A DNA stretch of 64,000 bases. Source: a virus. This document shows positions 41,355-49,415 of the stretch, in pieces. The notes under the pieces are model-generated. The model saw only the letters and a program-made list of their open reading frames with translations. It searched no databases and was not told the DNA's origin. Numbering within the stretch: the first letter of the stretch is position 1; the number at the start of each line of letters is the position of its first letter. Location: IMG/VR virus record IMGVR_UViG_3300017971_000207, positions 1-64,000 of that record; one strand, 5' to 3'. A program made the translations under genes and the position numbers.

Positions 41355-42262
41355 ACCACTCCAGCAAGGTCCCGAAGGCTCCCCTCCAGGTCCCGCTCAA
41401 ACTCGCCCCTAAGCTCAGCAGGAACATCCACCCAACCAGCTCGAACGTCGTCCACCCTCAACGAGAGCACCTCGTCCTCCTTCACGATCTTAGGGGGCTC
41501 TTCCCCAGACCCCCGTCGCACAAAGAAGCGCGCTGAGCCAAAGCGCTCCAGCTGAGAATCCCACAAGGCATAGTCCCGGACAAGCACAGCAGGATCATCT
41601 ACAACCTCGCGCAGACGCTGAGTCAGAAAGGCGCCCCCATCCCGCTTTGACGAGGTAAGAAACACCTTCCCGCGACCGGCCGCTCCAAAGCGCGACCTAA
41701 CACGGCGGCGCAGACCCAAGTAGACCTTTCTAAGATCCTTGGCCGTAAACTTCGAGGTGACGGGAGCCTCCACTAGCACTCCCAACAAGTTGCGCCCTAG
41801 ACTAGTCCCCGAGGACAGCGCGCCGGCCGTTACACAGATGTCCGAGGGGAATCGCAGCTCGCCTGGTCGCTCCTCGTGAGGAAACGTCTCACAGAAGTAG
41901 GGGCTGCTCCGGAGCATGCGCGCAACACCCCCGAGGATGACATCAGACGCAAACGCCGGGCTAACGCTAAGACACCCCAGCGAAACGACTGACCCCGACC
42001 CAAGCCCGAGAGACGCCTGCGGGTCTCGGAGGCGCGACAGCTCGTAGAGCATACGGCAAAGAGCCGCCGACGCGGCAAACGTCTTCCCCGAGCCCAGTCC
42101 CCCCGTGAATATCACCTCGTCGAACGGCCCGCGGAAAACCTCCTGGAGGTCCGACAGCCACTGAGGATACAAACCCACACCGCCTAAGTAACGCTCGTCC
42201 CTAAAGAACGTTTCAACGTCCACCAGCTCCTGCTTGTAGGTACCTTCGCTGTCAGCCCTCAC
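41348..42262 (-). CDS. truncated TerL-like ATPase paralogue
   Basis: A 304-residue protein clearly related to the ATPase part of TerL: VETFFRDERYLGGVGLYPQWLSDL, DEVIFTGGLGSGKTFAASAALCRMLYELSRLRDPQASLGLG, KVFLTSSKRDGG, VLVRDYALWDSQLERF, ELRGEFERDLEGSLRDLAGV all align with TerL residues ~75-400. Walker A GGLGSGKT is intact. The Walker B region reads LLGVLVEAPVT where TerL has TLGALVDE-SNF, so the Asp-Glu pair is altered. No nuclease domain, no intein. It starts at GTG 42262 after a GGAGGAGG site with GTGA overlap. It may be a regulator or decoy of packaging, or an ATPase with a new job. Confidence 0.88.
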   Translation of the reverse strand: MRADSEGTYKQELVDVETFFRDERYLGGVGLYPQWLSDLQEVFRGPFDEVIFTGGLGSGKTFAASAALCRMLYELSRLRDPQASLGLGSGSVVSLGCLSVSPAFASDVILGGVARMLRSSPYFCETFPHEERPGELRFPSDICVTAGALSSGTSLGRNLLGVLVEAPVTSKFTAKDLRKVYLGLRRRVRSRFGAAGRGKVFLTSSKRDGGAFLTQRLREVVDDPAVLVRDYALWDSQLERFGSARFFVRRGSGEEPPKIVKEDEVLSLRVDDVRAGWVDVPAELRGEFERDLEGSLRDLAGVVW

Positions 42263-42666
42263 TCGACCTCCTCCTGAACCCCCTTAGCAAAGTTGGCATC
42301 GTCCACCACACACCCCAGAGTCGGATGGCCCCGCAAAGGCGCCGCGGCGCCTCCATCCTGGCGAGCATACTCAACCCGGAAAGCGCGATCACGCGCAGCC
42401 AGATGCCCCGCAAAGCCCTCGTGAGTCCGAGAGCGCACAACGTCCGAGGGTATCTTGTAGGGCGACGGCGTGGCCGGGACAGTGATTGTCCAACCGTCGG
42501 GGTCCAGCCGAGCCTCTACCCACTGCGGGTCCTGATAACCGGGCGGTACCAACTGCCCGGTGTCCAGAACAGCCTCGTCCCCGTTCTCAAAGCGACACCT
42601 AAGCTTGTCCGCCTCCACCGCCACCGCAGTCATCGTTAAAAAGCTGCAATCAAAGTTGTGGTTCAT
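42259..42666 (-). CDS. hypothetical protein
   Basis: A 135-residue protein from ATG 42666 (MNHNFDCSFLTMTAV). An in-frame ATG at 42747 would add 27 residues and overlap the next gene; neither start has a strong ribosome site. The first half is beta-rich (VEADKLRCRFENGDEAVLD). The second half is helical (SDVVRSRTHEGFAGHLAARDRAFRVEYARQ). It overlaps the ATPase paralogue start by GTGA, so the two are probably co-translated. No family is recognised. Confidence 0.55.
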   Translation of the reverse strand: MNHNFDCSFLTMTAVAVEADKLRCRFENGDEAVLDTGQLVPPGYQDPQWVEARLDPDGWTITVPATPSPYKIPSDVVRSRTHEGFAGHLAARDRAFRVEYARQDGGAAAPLRGHPTLGCVVDDANFAKGVQEEVE

Positions 42667-42715
42667 CCCAGATATCCCGCGTACAGCTGCTCCCTGCTCA
42701 ATACACAGCCAAGGG

Positions 42716-43042
42716 CTACGAGCACCACCCCCCAAAGAACTCCCCATCCAGCGTCATCATGATGCCCGTCCCTTCCTCATCCCCGTCCTTTAGAAGGTCT
42801 CTCATAGCCAAGATGCTGCCATCCTCATACCGGTAAAGGCGAACCGCAGAAAGCGTGAGGCGATGACGCAGCTCCGCAGGGAGACCCCAATCATCCGAGT
42901 GGTGCAACGCCCACCAAACCATATCCGAAAGATCCAGATTAGCGCGGGCCTTGATGCCCACACGCTCCAGCGCGTCCAACAGCTCCTCGCGAATCGCCTC
43001 GTCCAACCTGGTGTTACCCTTACCATCGTCCGTATAAAACAC
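42716..43042 (-). CDS. small hypothetical protein
   Basis: A 108-residue acidic helical protein (LDEAIREELLDALERVGIKA, MVWWALHHSDDWGLPAELRH) with a C-terminal segment ILAMRDLLKDGDEEGTGIMM. No motif is recognised. It follows the DNA polymerase gene after a 34-base gap. Confidence 0.55.
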   Translation of the reverse strand: MFYTDDGKGNTRLDEAIREELLDALERVGIKARANLDLSDMVWWALHHSDDWGLPAELRHRLTLSAVRLYRYEDGSILAMRDLLKDGDEEGTGIMMTLDGEFFGGWCS

Positions 43043-43076
43043 TGTCGTCTCCTTCTAGAAGCTTAGTGAGGCGCCC

Positions 43077-46000
43077 TCAATGAGCTGCCCATGACCTGCC
43101 AGTATCTCCCTCAGCGACGCACGGAACTGATCGCATCATCGGCTGAATGCCCTCAATCATCGCCTGCTCCACCTCCAGCTTCACCTGCGCCACGAGCTCC
43201 TCGTCATCGTCACACTCGACCACGATCTCGTCGTGCACCATGTGAACCATCTTGGCCCGAGAGCCGAAGCGCTTCAGGCGGAAGTACACGTTGCGTAGGG
43301 AGCGCTTGAGGCCGTCGGCCCCCGAGCCTTGGATCGGGGTGTTCCCTGTTATGAACACATGCCCACTACGCCGAGCCACGAAGAAGGTATTAGGAACAAT
43401 TGGGCACCATATCCCGAAAACACCCTTGAGCTGCCTCACATGCTTCTTAAGCACCTGCGCCTTGTCGCGGTTGAGCACAGTAACCTGCCAGTGCTCCGTC
43501 CCCTTGGGAACATTCTTAAGCTTGGGCGACCTCGGCCTGTACTTCCGCATATCGCGCTTCTTGATGGAGCCCACGTAACCGCAAAGCGTGCAGAGAATCT
43601 GGAAAACTTCTGCTCCCTCTCGGGAACGGCTGACAAAGGCCGTCTTATCGCTACGCCACCCATCCCCACCGATCATGGTTTGGAGCAGTAGACGACACTG
43701 CCGAGCCGTAAGCAGATTAAGAAGGTCCATGGTCAAAACACGGCCGGGGCAGAGCTGCACCAAAACCTCATTCAGAGGGTGCCGAAAGTACCACATACGC
43801 CCCCCCGCTTCCCCATTCTCGCTCTTCGAGTACCTCATCCCCAATCTACCCAGAAGCGCCTCAATACAAGCCACCTTATAAGGGTTAGCCCGCACACTCT
43901 GATAGAGCTTCAAGGACACCCCACTAGGCTTAGGACCACGCTTTCCGGGACGGTCGTAGACCCTACGGGTCTTCTGAATACCGCCGTCCGTCAACCACCA
44001 ACCAGCAAGCTCCACAAAGTCGTCCGACAGGAGGCTACTCTCGGGCCCTTCGTACCGACCGGTGCGATGGATGCGATCGTCACCATGACGCGAGAGTGTT
44101 GATGTCCGTCGCTCCATGTCCTTTCGGGCGCCCTTGTTGTAGACAAGCCAACGATGGTCCGCTGTGGACACCGCATGAAACGACTTTGACTTGAACTCCG
44201 TAAGCTCCCTCTCCACAGGCTCAAACACCCTTAAGTCCGTAGGAGCCTGCCACTCTAAGGCACCTGTTTTTGGGTTCTTGGTCAGAATCTCGTCGCCCAG
44301 AGCAAGATCCGGCCCTCTGACCCACCCCCGGCGTGTGAGCGCCTCCGTTTCAAAGTCTAGGCAGTTGAAGTACTCATTGCGCGCCGTCTCGGGGTCGAGG
44401 TAGCGCCGACGGCCCCACAGGGTGCGGGCATAGGGGACACGCTTCGCATCACGCAGAGAGCGCTCCTGCCACGCGCGCACGCGCGGGTAGCCGTCAAAGT
44501 AACGCTTGATGAACTTGTTGGCCTGCGCCTCTGTGATCGTCACCCCGTAGTTAGCCTGGGAGTACACGACCAGCTTCGCAGCTCCTAGCCCGTAGATGAG
44601 CCCGAAGTTGACCGGCTTCGCCGCCTGGCGCTGCGCCTTGGTCACCTCATCGTAGGGAACTCCCGCGACGATGCTAGCCGTCCGACGGTGCGCATCCTCC
44701 CCCCGAAGGTAGATACCAATAAGCACAGGGTCCTGCGTCACCTCCGCAGCAAGACGGAGCTCTATCTGTGAGTTATGACTAACAAAGCCGTCGCTGATAT
44801 AGGTCACGGGACCAGGGACCGACAGGTCATAGACATCCTCCTCACCATCAAGCTCTATCGAGTCCACCGCATCGAAGAACGTCCCGTCCTCCACCGTCCG
44901 GCTCAACCCCAGCTCCCGATAAACCTCCGGGTGCTCCTCGCGCAGCTTCACAGCCACCAGAAAGCTGACAGACCGCCCCAGAGACGCCGTGTTGTTGAGC
45001 AATCTCCGTACCTCCCCCTCCAGCCTCAGCTCCCTAACACGCTCCTGCATATTAGGCACAGAGCCCACCGTCGGAGATACGGGACCACGCCCTATCAAGC
45101 CCGACAGCTTCCCCTGCTTGCGCCACGAGAAGAACCCCACAGTCTCCACAAACCTAGAGAGGAACAACCGGGGGACACGCAGCGACCAGCCCACATAACG
45201 ACGCCCCTCCCCATGCCGCTCCTTGCGCCGAGTAGACAACACCCCCAGAGCCAGGAGCAGCTGTTGGACCTCAACAATAAGACGCCTGCGGGAGGAGACC
45301 AGCTTCACGTGGTCCCCCCCAGCACTACCGTCCGCCTCAAAGAGGCCCCGCAAAAAGGCGCCCACCACACGCGGCGGAGAGGACCAAAGAAACCCAGGCA
45401 CAGCCCCCTTTGAAACGCCTAAAGCTACAAACCAGTCGCGAAGCTGCTTGCGATTGACGTGCGTCTCAATGACGCCACGATACTCCTTGACATGTAGATC
45501 ACGAAGCCCGAACAGCTCCTCACACAGCCCCAGCAGACGCTCATGGACCGCCGGGTCCTTAGCGTTTACCACCCACCGAAGATAGTTGGACCCTAGATTC
45601 CCGTCCCCCACAAAGTAACCAACAAAGAAAGCCAAGTCCTCAGAGACCTCCCCAGGAACACGAACCTCCTTGCTGTTGACGCCACCAGAAGGCTTAGGCG
45701 GCAGCACAACCTTCGACGAAGCCTCCGACAAACCCCGGCCGGATTGCACAGCCACGTAGTCCGACGGCCCTATCTCATGTAGACGCTTCCAAACATAGGC
45801 TCCCTCACGGTCAAGGACTCTAATACGGTGAAGAGACGTAGCACGCAGCTCGTAGCCAAGCTTCGTCCGAATCCGATAGACAGACTGGACCCCTTTAGAG
45901 ATACGGTCGCTCACTCGATGCTTCGTCCCGTCCTCCACCAAGACCTCAGCACCTACGGCAACATTCTCCACCGGCACCAAACCCTCCGATGTCGCCACGC

Positions 46001-47951
46001 GCGTCCCCCCCACGACGCAATAGTCGGTAACGATTAGTATTCGGCCATCGCCCGGTCTGAAGCAATCACGGTACTCAAAAGCGCGAGGAATCTGCTGCAG
46101 GTTTGGCGATCGGCTATTATGAGAGAAGACCCCACAAGCCTCATAGCTCTCATCTACGGCGACGGTAATGTCATAGACCTCACGACTTCCGCAAGCGTAG
46201 ACTTCCTCAATTGTAACGTCTTGCTGTCCTTCAGCTGCCTGTAGTGAATAGCCTTGTGGCCTGAGTGAGTCACCAGCGCGAGGTTGTGCAGATCGTTGTT
46301 CTTCGGATCCCCGTCTATGTGATGGACCGTCAAGTGCTCGGGAATCTCCCCCAAGCCCAACGCTTCGGCCATCACCACGCGATGAACGAATCGCCTCTTG
46401 CCATTGTGCAGGCAAGTCAGATACCCATAGCCGTCGTCGCACAACCCCTTCCAGTTGTGGTGTTGCTCCCCCTTCTTGCCCCACATAGGATTCTGCTCCC
46501 CCGTCTTTGATGCCGAGTAACGCAGAGCTGCTAACGCCTTGCGCTCGGCCTCCGGCATACACGATCGTACCACATGCGACACGTTGTGAAACGTAGTCCC
46601 CAGCCTCTCGGCAACCTCTGTAAGCTTCAACATCTCCGGGCTCCGGTACAGTTCCAGAACATCCCGACGATTCTTCGCGTCCCCTGTCCAAGTCTTTGAT
46701 ACACTCATCTACCATACTCCGAACAGACTTCCACTCACCAGTAGAGAGTAGCAATCTGTGGGAGCCCGTGCACTTCAAAACCTCCCCGTTACTAAAACGT
46801 ACCGAATATATCCTCTCGGGTTTAAGCCTCCAATGGTTGATGACGGGCTGCCAACGCTCCTTGTGGGTCCATACCTGGTCACCGACAGAGACATCCTCCA
46901 TCCGCTTCATACCCTCAGTGGTCCGGATAAGTGTCTCCCCCACTACGCAGCTGTATCGGCCAGCTCCAGTTAGCGGCCAGAAGTCCGTATGGATACGACC
47001 CGTCTTCGGATTGATGTTCTCCAGGTAGTCAGGACCGAAGGAGTCGACACGCTTCGATATCTTGCGGTACTCGATGAAGAGCGGGAAGACCTTATGCTTT
47101 GTCGCGATCATCGCAATGAGGTCTGACGCCGTGCTCGTCAGACCAAGATTAAGCGGCTTACCGTTCGGCTTGGTCAGCGAGTTAAAGCTCGCGAGCACCT
47201 GCTGCGGCGAGCGGTAGTTGAAGCCCGAGGGAATGCCCGGCAGGCTCAGCAGCCCCTTCGGATGCGGCAGCATCACATCCAGCTTATTGCGCAGCTCCTC
47301 TAGCTTACGCTTGTTGGCCTCCGCTACCTTGAGCCACATCTCGCTATCCAACCGAAAGCCGTTCAGCTCTATCTCCGCCTCGGCGAGAGGGGCCCCGAAC
47401 TCGATCAAGGCTATACGGTTGAGCCCTGCCTTGGCCAGCTTCGGCTTGAGCGCGTCCCGCAGCTCTAGGAGGTACGTCACATCCTCCGCCGCATAGTCTA
47501 GCTGCTCTTCCCCAAGCTCGGCCGCCGACCAGTCCGACCCTCCCATGTCCCCTGTCCCTGGCTCTACCTTGAGCTCTCGGGCATACAGGTCATAAAGGTT
47601 GTTCCCCAAAAAGCGGCCATTGTGGATAATCGCAGAGGCCCGAAAGGTATCGAACACAGGCCACAATTCAATACCGTGGTGAAAGAGTAGCCACTTCTGC
47701 TCAAACTTCGCGTTCTGGATCACCTTAATGGCGGAGCCCTTCAGCGCCTCCACCAACGGCCCCATAGTGCACGTCTTGAACAGGTCAATGACGTAGATAC
47801 CCTGCCCTGTGTTGAGCTGCAGCAGCCGTATCTTCCCGTCGCGCGGGTCCAAGGAGGTGGTCTCAATGTCGAGACCCACCACCTTGGCGTTGTCGACCTC
47901 GTTGGCTATGGCCCCTAACCGCTCCGCAGAGGTGACGTATTCATAGCTCAT
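43077..47951 (-). CDS. family A DNA polymerase with three inteins
   Basis: A 1,624-residue precursor; the spliced product is about 589 residues, the size of phage PolA-type replicative enzymes lacking the 5' nuclease. Residues ~25-190 are a 3'-5' exonuclease (GLDIETTSLD, NAKFEQKW, DYAAEDVTYLLELRD), so proofreading looks intact. Polymerase motifs: TGAGRYS-SRSPNLQQIP (A region, broken by intein 1), TDY-SQIELRLAAE (motif A, broken by intein 2), KPVNFGLIYGLG (motif B), FN-TPIQGSGADGLK (broken by intein 3), MVHMVHDEIVVEC (motif C). All three inteins interrupt strongly conserved active-site motifs. It is the replicative polymerase and lies with SSB, RecA and RuvC genes upstream. Confidence 0.96.
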   Translation of the reverse strand: MSYEYVTSAERLGAIANEVDNAKVVGLDIETTSLDPRDGKIRLLQLNTGQGIYVIDLFKTCTMGPLVEALKGSAIKVIQNAKFEQKWLLFHHGIELWPVFDTFRASAIIHNGRFLGNNLYDLYARELKVEPGTGDMGGSDWSAAELGEEQLDYAAEDVTYLLELRDALKPKLAKAGLNRIALIEFGAPLAEAEIELNGFRLDSEMWLKVAEANKRKLEELRNKLDVMLPHPKGLLSLPGIPSGFNYRSPQQVLASFNSLTKPNGKPLNLGLTSTASDLIAMIATKHKVFPLFIEYRKISKRVDSFGPDYLENINPKTGRIHTDFWPLTGAGRYSCVVGETLIRTTEGMKRMEDVSVGDQVWTHKERWQPVINHWRLKPERIYSVRFSNGEVLKCTGSHRLLLSTGEWKSVRSMVDECIKDLDRGREESSGCSGTVPEPGDVEAYRGCREAGDYVSQRVACGTIVYAGGRAQGVSSSALLGIKDGGAESYVGQEGGATPQLEGVVRRRLWVSDLPAQWQEAIRSSRGDGRSVGLGGDSRALDGPSHRRGSEEQRSAQPRAGDSLRPQGYSLQAAEGQQDVTIEEVYACGSREVYDITVAVDESYEACGVFSHNSRSPNLQQIPRAFEYRDCFRPGDGRILIVTDYCVVGGTRVATSEGLVPVENVAVGAEVLVEDGTKHRVSDRISKGVQSVYRIRTKLGYELRATSLHRIRVLDREGAYVWKRLHEIGPSDYVAVQSGRGLSEASSKVVLPPKPSGGVNSKEVRVPGEVSEDLAFFVGYFVGDGNLGSNYLRWVVNAKDPAVHERLLGLCEELFGLRDLHVKEYRGVIETHVNRKQLRDWFVALGVSKGAVPGFLWSSPPRVVGAFLRGLFEADGSAGGDHVKLVSSRRRLIVEVQQLLLALGVLSTRRKERHGEGRRYVGWSLRVPRLFLSRFVETVGFFSWRKQGKLSGLIGRGPVSPTVGSVPNMQERVRELRLEGEVRRLLNNTASLGRSVSFLVAVKLREEHPEVYRELGLSRTVEDGTFFDAVDSIELDGEEDVYDLSVPGPVTYISDGFVSHNSQIELRLAAEVTQDPVLIGIYLRGEDAHRRTASIVAGVPYDEVTKAQRQAAKPVNFGLIYGLGAAKLVVYSQANYGVTITEAQANKFIKRYFDGYPRVRAWQERSLRDAKRVPYARTLWGRRRYLDPETARNEYFNCLDFETEALTRRGWVRGPDLALGDEILTKNPKTGALEWQAPTDLRVFEPVERELTEFKSKSFHAVSTADHRWLVYNKGARKDMERRTSTLSRHGDDRIHRTGRYEGPESSLLSDDFVELAGWWLTDGGIQKTRRVYDRPGKRGPKPSGVSLKLYQSVRANPYKVACIEALLGRLGMRYSKSENGEAGGRMWYFRHPLNEVLVQLCPGRVLTMDLLNLLTARQCRLLLQTMIGGDGWRSDKTAFVSRSREGAEVFQILCTLCGYVGSIKKRDMRKYRPRSPKLKNVPKGTEHWQVTVLNRDKAQVLKKHVRQLKGVFGIWCPIVPNTFFVARRSGHVFITGNTPIQGSGADGLKRSLRNVYFRLKRFGSRAKMVHMVHDEIVVECDDDEELVAQVKLEVEQAMIEGIQPMMRSVPCVAEGDTGRSWAAH
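43341..44363 (-). mobile_element. polymerase intein 3
   Basis: 341 residues from CLDFETEALTRRGWVRGPDL (44363) to VFITGN (43341) before Thr in FN-TPIQGS. It lacks the usual penultimate His (TGN instead of HN) and is followed by Thr. STADHRWLV is block B. LAGWWLTDGGI and LLQTMIGGDGW look like the two endonuclease motifs, the second diverged. HVFITGN is block G. It sits in the loop after motif B, another conserved polymerase region. Confidence 0.92.
44772..46019 (-). mobile_element. polymerase intein 2 (LAGLIDADG)
   Basis: 416 residues from CVVGGTRVATSEGLVPVENV (46019) to ISDGFVSHN (44772) before Ser of SQIELR. ATSLHRIRVLD is block B. FFVGYFVGDGNL and FLRGLFEADGS are two LAGLIDADG motifs, so homing looks possible. 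YDLSVPGPVTYISDGFVSHN is blocks F/G. It divides the motif A aspartate of DY from SQIE, so splicing is essential for polymerase function. Confidence 0.95.
46116..46949 (-). mobile_element. polymerase intein 1 with an out-of-frame HNH gene inside
   Basis: 278 residues from CVVGETLIRTTEGMKRMEDV (46949) to ACGVFSHN (46116) before Ser of SRSPNLQQ. CTGSHRLLLST is block B; REVYDITVAVDESYEACGVF is block F. Between them the intein frame reads about 150 residues of Gly/Ser/Arg/Gln-rich sequence with no fold, because the same DNA encodes an HNH nuclease in another frame. The intein frame remains open. It is the same design as the TerL intein, with a different class of nuclease. Confidence 0.9.
46154..46708 (-). 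CDS. HNH endonuclease nested out of frame in polymerase intein 1
   Basis: A 184-residue protein starting MSVSKTWTGDAKNRRDVLEL; CGGAG lies eight bases before the ATG. An N-terminal helix-turn-helix (LTEVAERLGTTFHNVSHVVR) precedes a short basic link (NPMWGKKGEQHHNWKG) and an HNH core (RFVHRVVMAEALGLGEIPEH then LTVHHIDGDPKNNDLHNLAL). Its stop at 46154 falls inside the intein's block F coding region. The gene is contained in the intein and read one frame away from the polymerase. It probably mobilises the intein. Confidence 0.9.
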   Translation of the reverse strand: MSVSKTWTGDAKNRRDVLELYRSPEMLKLTEVAERLGTTFHNVSHVVRSCMPEAERKALAALRYSASKTGEQNPMWGKKGEQHHNWKGLCDDGYGYLTCLHNGKRRFVHRVVMAEALGLGEIPEHLTVHHIDGDPKNNDLHNLALVTHSGHKAIHYRQLKDSKTLQLRKSTLAEVVRSMTLPSP

Positions 47952-48877
47952 CCTACCGGCTCACTGCTGACGGCTTCTTTGCCCCCGTCCGTCGCCCGAT
48001 AGGTCCCCTTCCCTACCTTCTCGACCAGCGAGCCTCGCACCAGACGCCGCAGAGCGTTTCGCACCCAGCTGTTCGCCTGCCGGCTCGGAACACCCTCAAA
48101 CACCTCCGCCATCGCCTTCAGAGTCCGCGGATCGCCCCCGGACAAGGTGCCCAGCACGATCACCTCCTTGGGGTTGAGGTCCGCCGCCTCCAGCTGAAGC
48201 GGCTTACCGCTCTGCCCCGAGGCCGCCTTCTTACCGTTACCCTTTCGAGATGTCTTCTTTGCCTTCGCCTTGGCAGCCTTCGCCTTAGCCGCCTTCGCCT
48301 TGGCCTTTGCACGCAGACGCCCTCTAGGGCGTGCCTTCCCATTCCCCTTGGCACGTCGGCGCGGCCTAGGCTGCGGGGGCCCCTCTACCTCCTCCACCAC
48401 AGGCTGTGCACCATCCGCAACAGTGGCCGCAGCGGGCCCTGGTGCGGCTGCTGGCGCGGCAGGCGGCTCGGGCTCGGGTGCGGCCACCTTCGGCGCGGCT
48501 GCTGGCGCGGCAGGCGGCTCGGGCTCGGGTGCGGCCACCTTCGGCGCGGCTGCTGGCGTGGCAGGCGGCTCGGGCTCGGGTGCGGACACCTTCGGCTCAG
48601 CCGTAGGCGTTGGGGGGGGCACCTCCTTCTCGGGGAGTGCCGTTGCAGCCTCAACAAGCATCACCACATCAAAGGTCTGCGCATCAACCAGCTGGATGGT
48701 GGCCTTCTCCCCCTCCTTGACCACTCGACAAAGACGCCCCTCCTCGCGCCCAACCTCCTTAGCCTTAACCAGCTTTCTCGTCGTGGGGTGGAACTCCTGC
48801 ACCATCTTCACAGTGACCTCGCGGTAGAGTCCCTCACCACACTGTACCGCTACGCGGCGCGTGGTCTCTCGTTCCAT
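47948..48877 (-). CDS. H1-like basic protein with PEP repeats and C-terminal winged-helix
   Basis: A 309-residue protein starting MERETTRRVAVQCGEGLY. The N-terminal ~80 residues form a small alpha/beta domain. Next is a Pro/Ala/Glu region containing three 17-residue repeats (APEPEPPA-A-PAAAPKV). Then comes a Lys/Ala stretch like histone H1 (RAKAKAKAAKAKAAKAKAKK). The C-terminal ~70 residues resemble a winged helix (LNPKEVIVLGTLSGGDPRTL, NSWVRNALRRLVRGSLVEKV). It overlaps the polymerase start by four bases. It probably binds DNA, perhaps organising viral DNA or joining replication. Confidence 0.7.
   Translation of the reverse strand: MERETTRRVAVQCGEGLYREVTVKMVQEFHPTTRKLVKAKEVGREEGRLCRVVKEGEKATIQLVDAQTFDVVMLVEAATALPEKEVPPPTPTAEPKVSAPEPEPPATPAAAPKVAAPEPEPPAAPAAAPKVAAPEPEPPAAPAAAPGPAAATVADGAQPVVEEVEGPPQPRPRRRAKGNGKARPRGRLRAKAKAKAAKAKAAKAKAKKTSRKGNGKKAASGQSGKPLQLEAADLNPKEVIVLGTLSGGDPRTLKAMAEVFEGVPSRQANSWVRNALRRLVRGSLVEKVGKGTYRATDGGKEAVSSEPVG
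48444..48596. repeat. three tandem 51-base repeats
   Basis: Three copies of a 51-base unit beginning GCGGCTGCTGGCGCGGC on the plus strand, starting at 48444, 48495 and 48546. They encode 17-residue Pro/Ala/Glu repeats of the H1-like protein. The third copy has two or more point changes, so copies are recent but diverging. Confidence 0.9.
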
Positions 48878-48970
48878 AGATCCTCCTGTCGACTCGCCGT
48901 GGTTGTGCGGCAAGTCTACCCATTAGCACAGGAGATCGTAACAGGCCGAGAGCTTATTGTCAAGGGGCGA

Positions 48971-49411
48971 TCACCGGCTAGCAGCAGCAATTATCTCTGC
49001 AGCCTCCTCACGCCAGCTCTGAGTGACGATGTCCAGGTTCATCGCGGTCTGCAAGGTGCCCGTGTCCGAATACGCCTCGCCTTGCACCTTGCTTATCTCA
49101 CCAGCCGCCATCTTCTGGCGCCAGATATTGATGGTGAGTGGCGAGAAGGTGAAAAATATTGGTGGTGTGGTGTCAGTCGGCCTCTCAGCGGACTCCACCA
49201 CAATCGTACCGTCGGGGCGCTCCTCCACGATATCCCCTACCACCGAGGAACCTCCCATCCCCGCGCCCGACAGATTCAGATACCTGTACCGGGCCTGACG
49301 GCCTCCAGGGTAGACGTCGAAGCCCTCCACCACACCCGCGACGACCTCCCCTTCGTAGGGCTCGATGCCCGTGTAGGAGAGCACATAAACCTTCTCCAGA
49401 TCAAATCCCAT
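48971..49411 (-). CDS. hypothetical protein
   Basis: A 146-residue protein, beta-rich at the start (GFDLEKVYVLSYTGIEPYEG, EVVAGVVEGFDVYPGG) with a C-terminal helix (DIVTQSWREEAAEIIAAASR). I do not recognise a family. It is four bases downstream of the giant protein and may be a partner for it. Confidence 0.6.
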   Translation of the reverse strand: MGFDLEKVYVLSYTGIEPYEGEVVAGVVEGFDVYPGGRQARYRYLNLSGAGMGGSSVVGDIVEERPDGTIVVESAERPTDTTPPIFFTFSPLTINIWRQKMAAGEISKVQGEAYSDTGTLQTAMNLDIVTQSWREEAAEIIAAASR

Positions 49412-49415
49412 CGTC

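Noticed and set aside
48270-48827. 185-residue plus-strand Ala/Gly-rich frame
   Set aside because: Antisense to the H1-like protein's low-complexity repeats; composition simply mirrors them.
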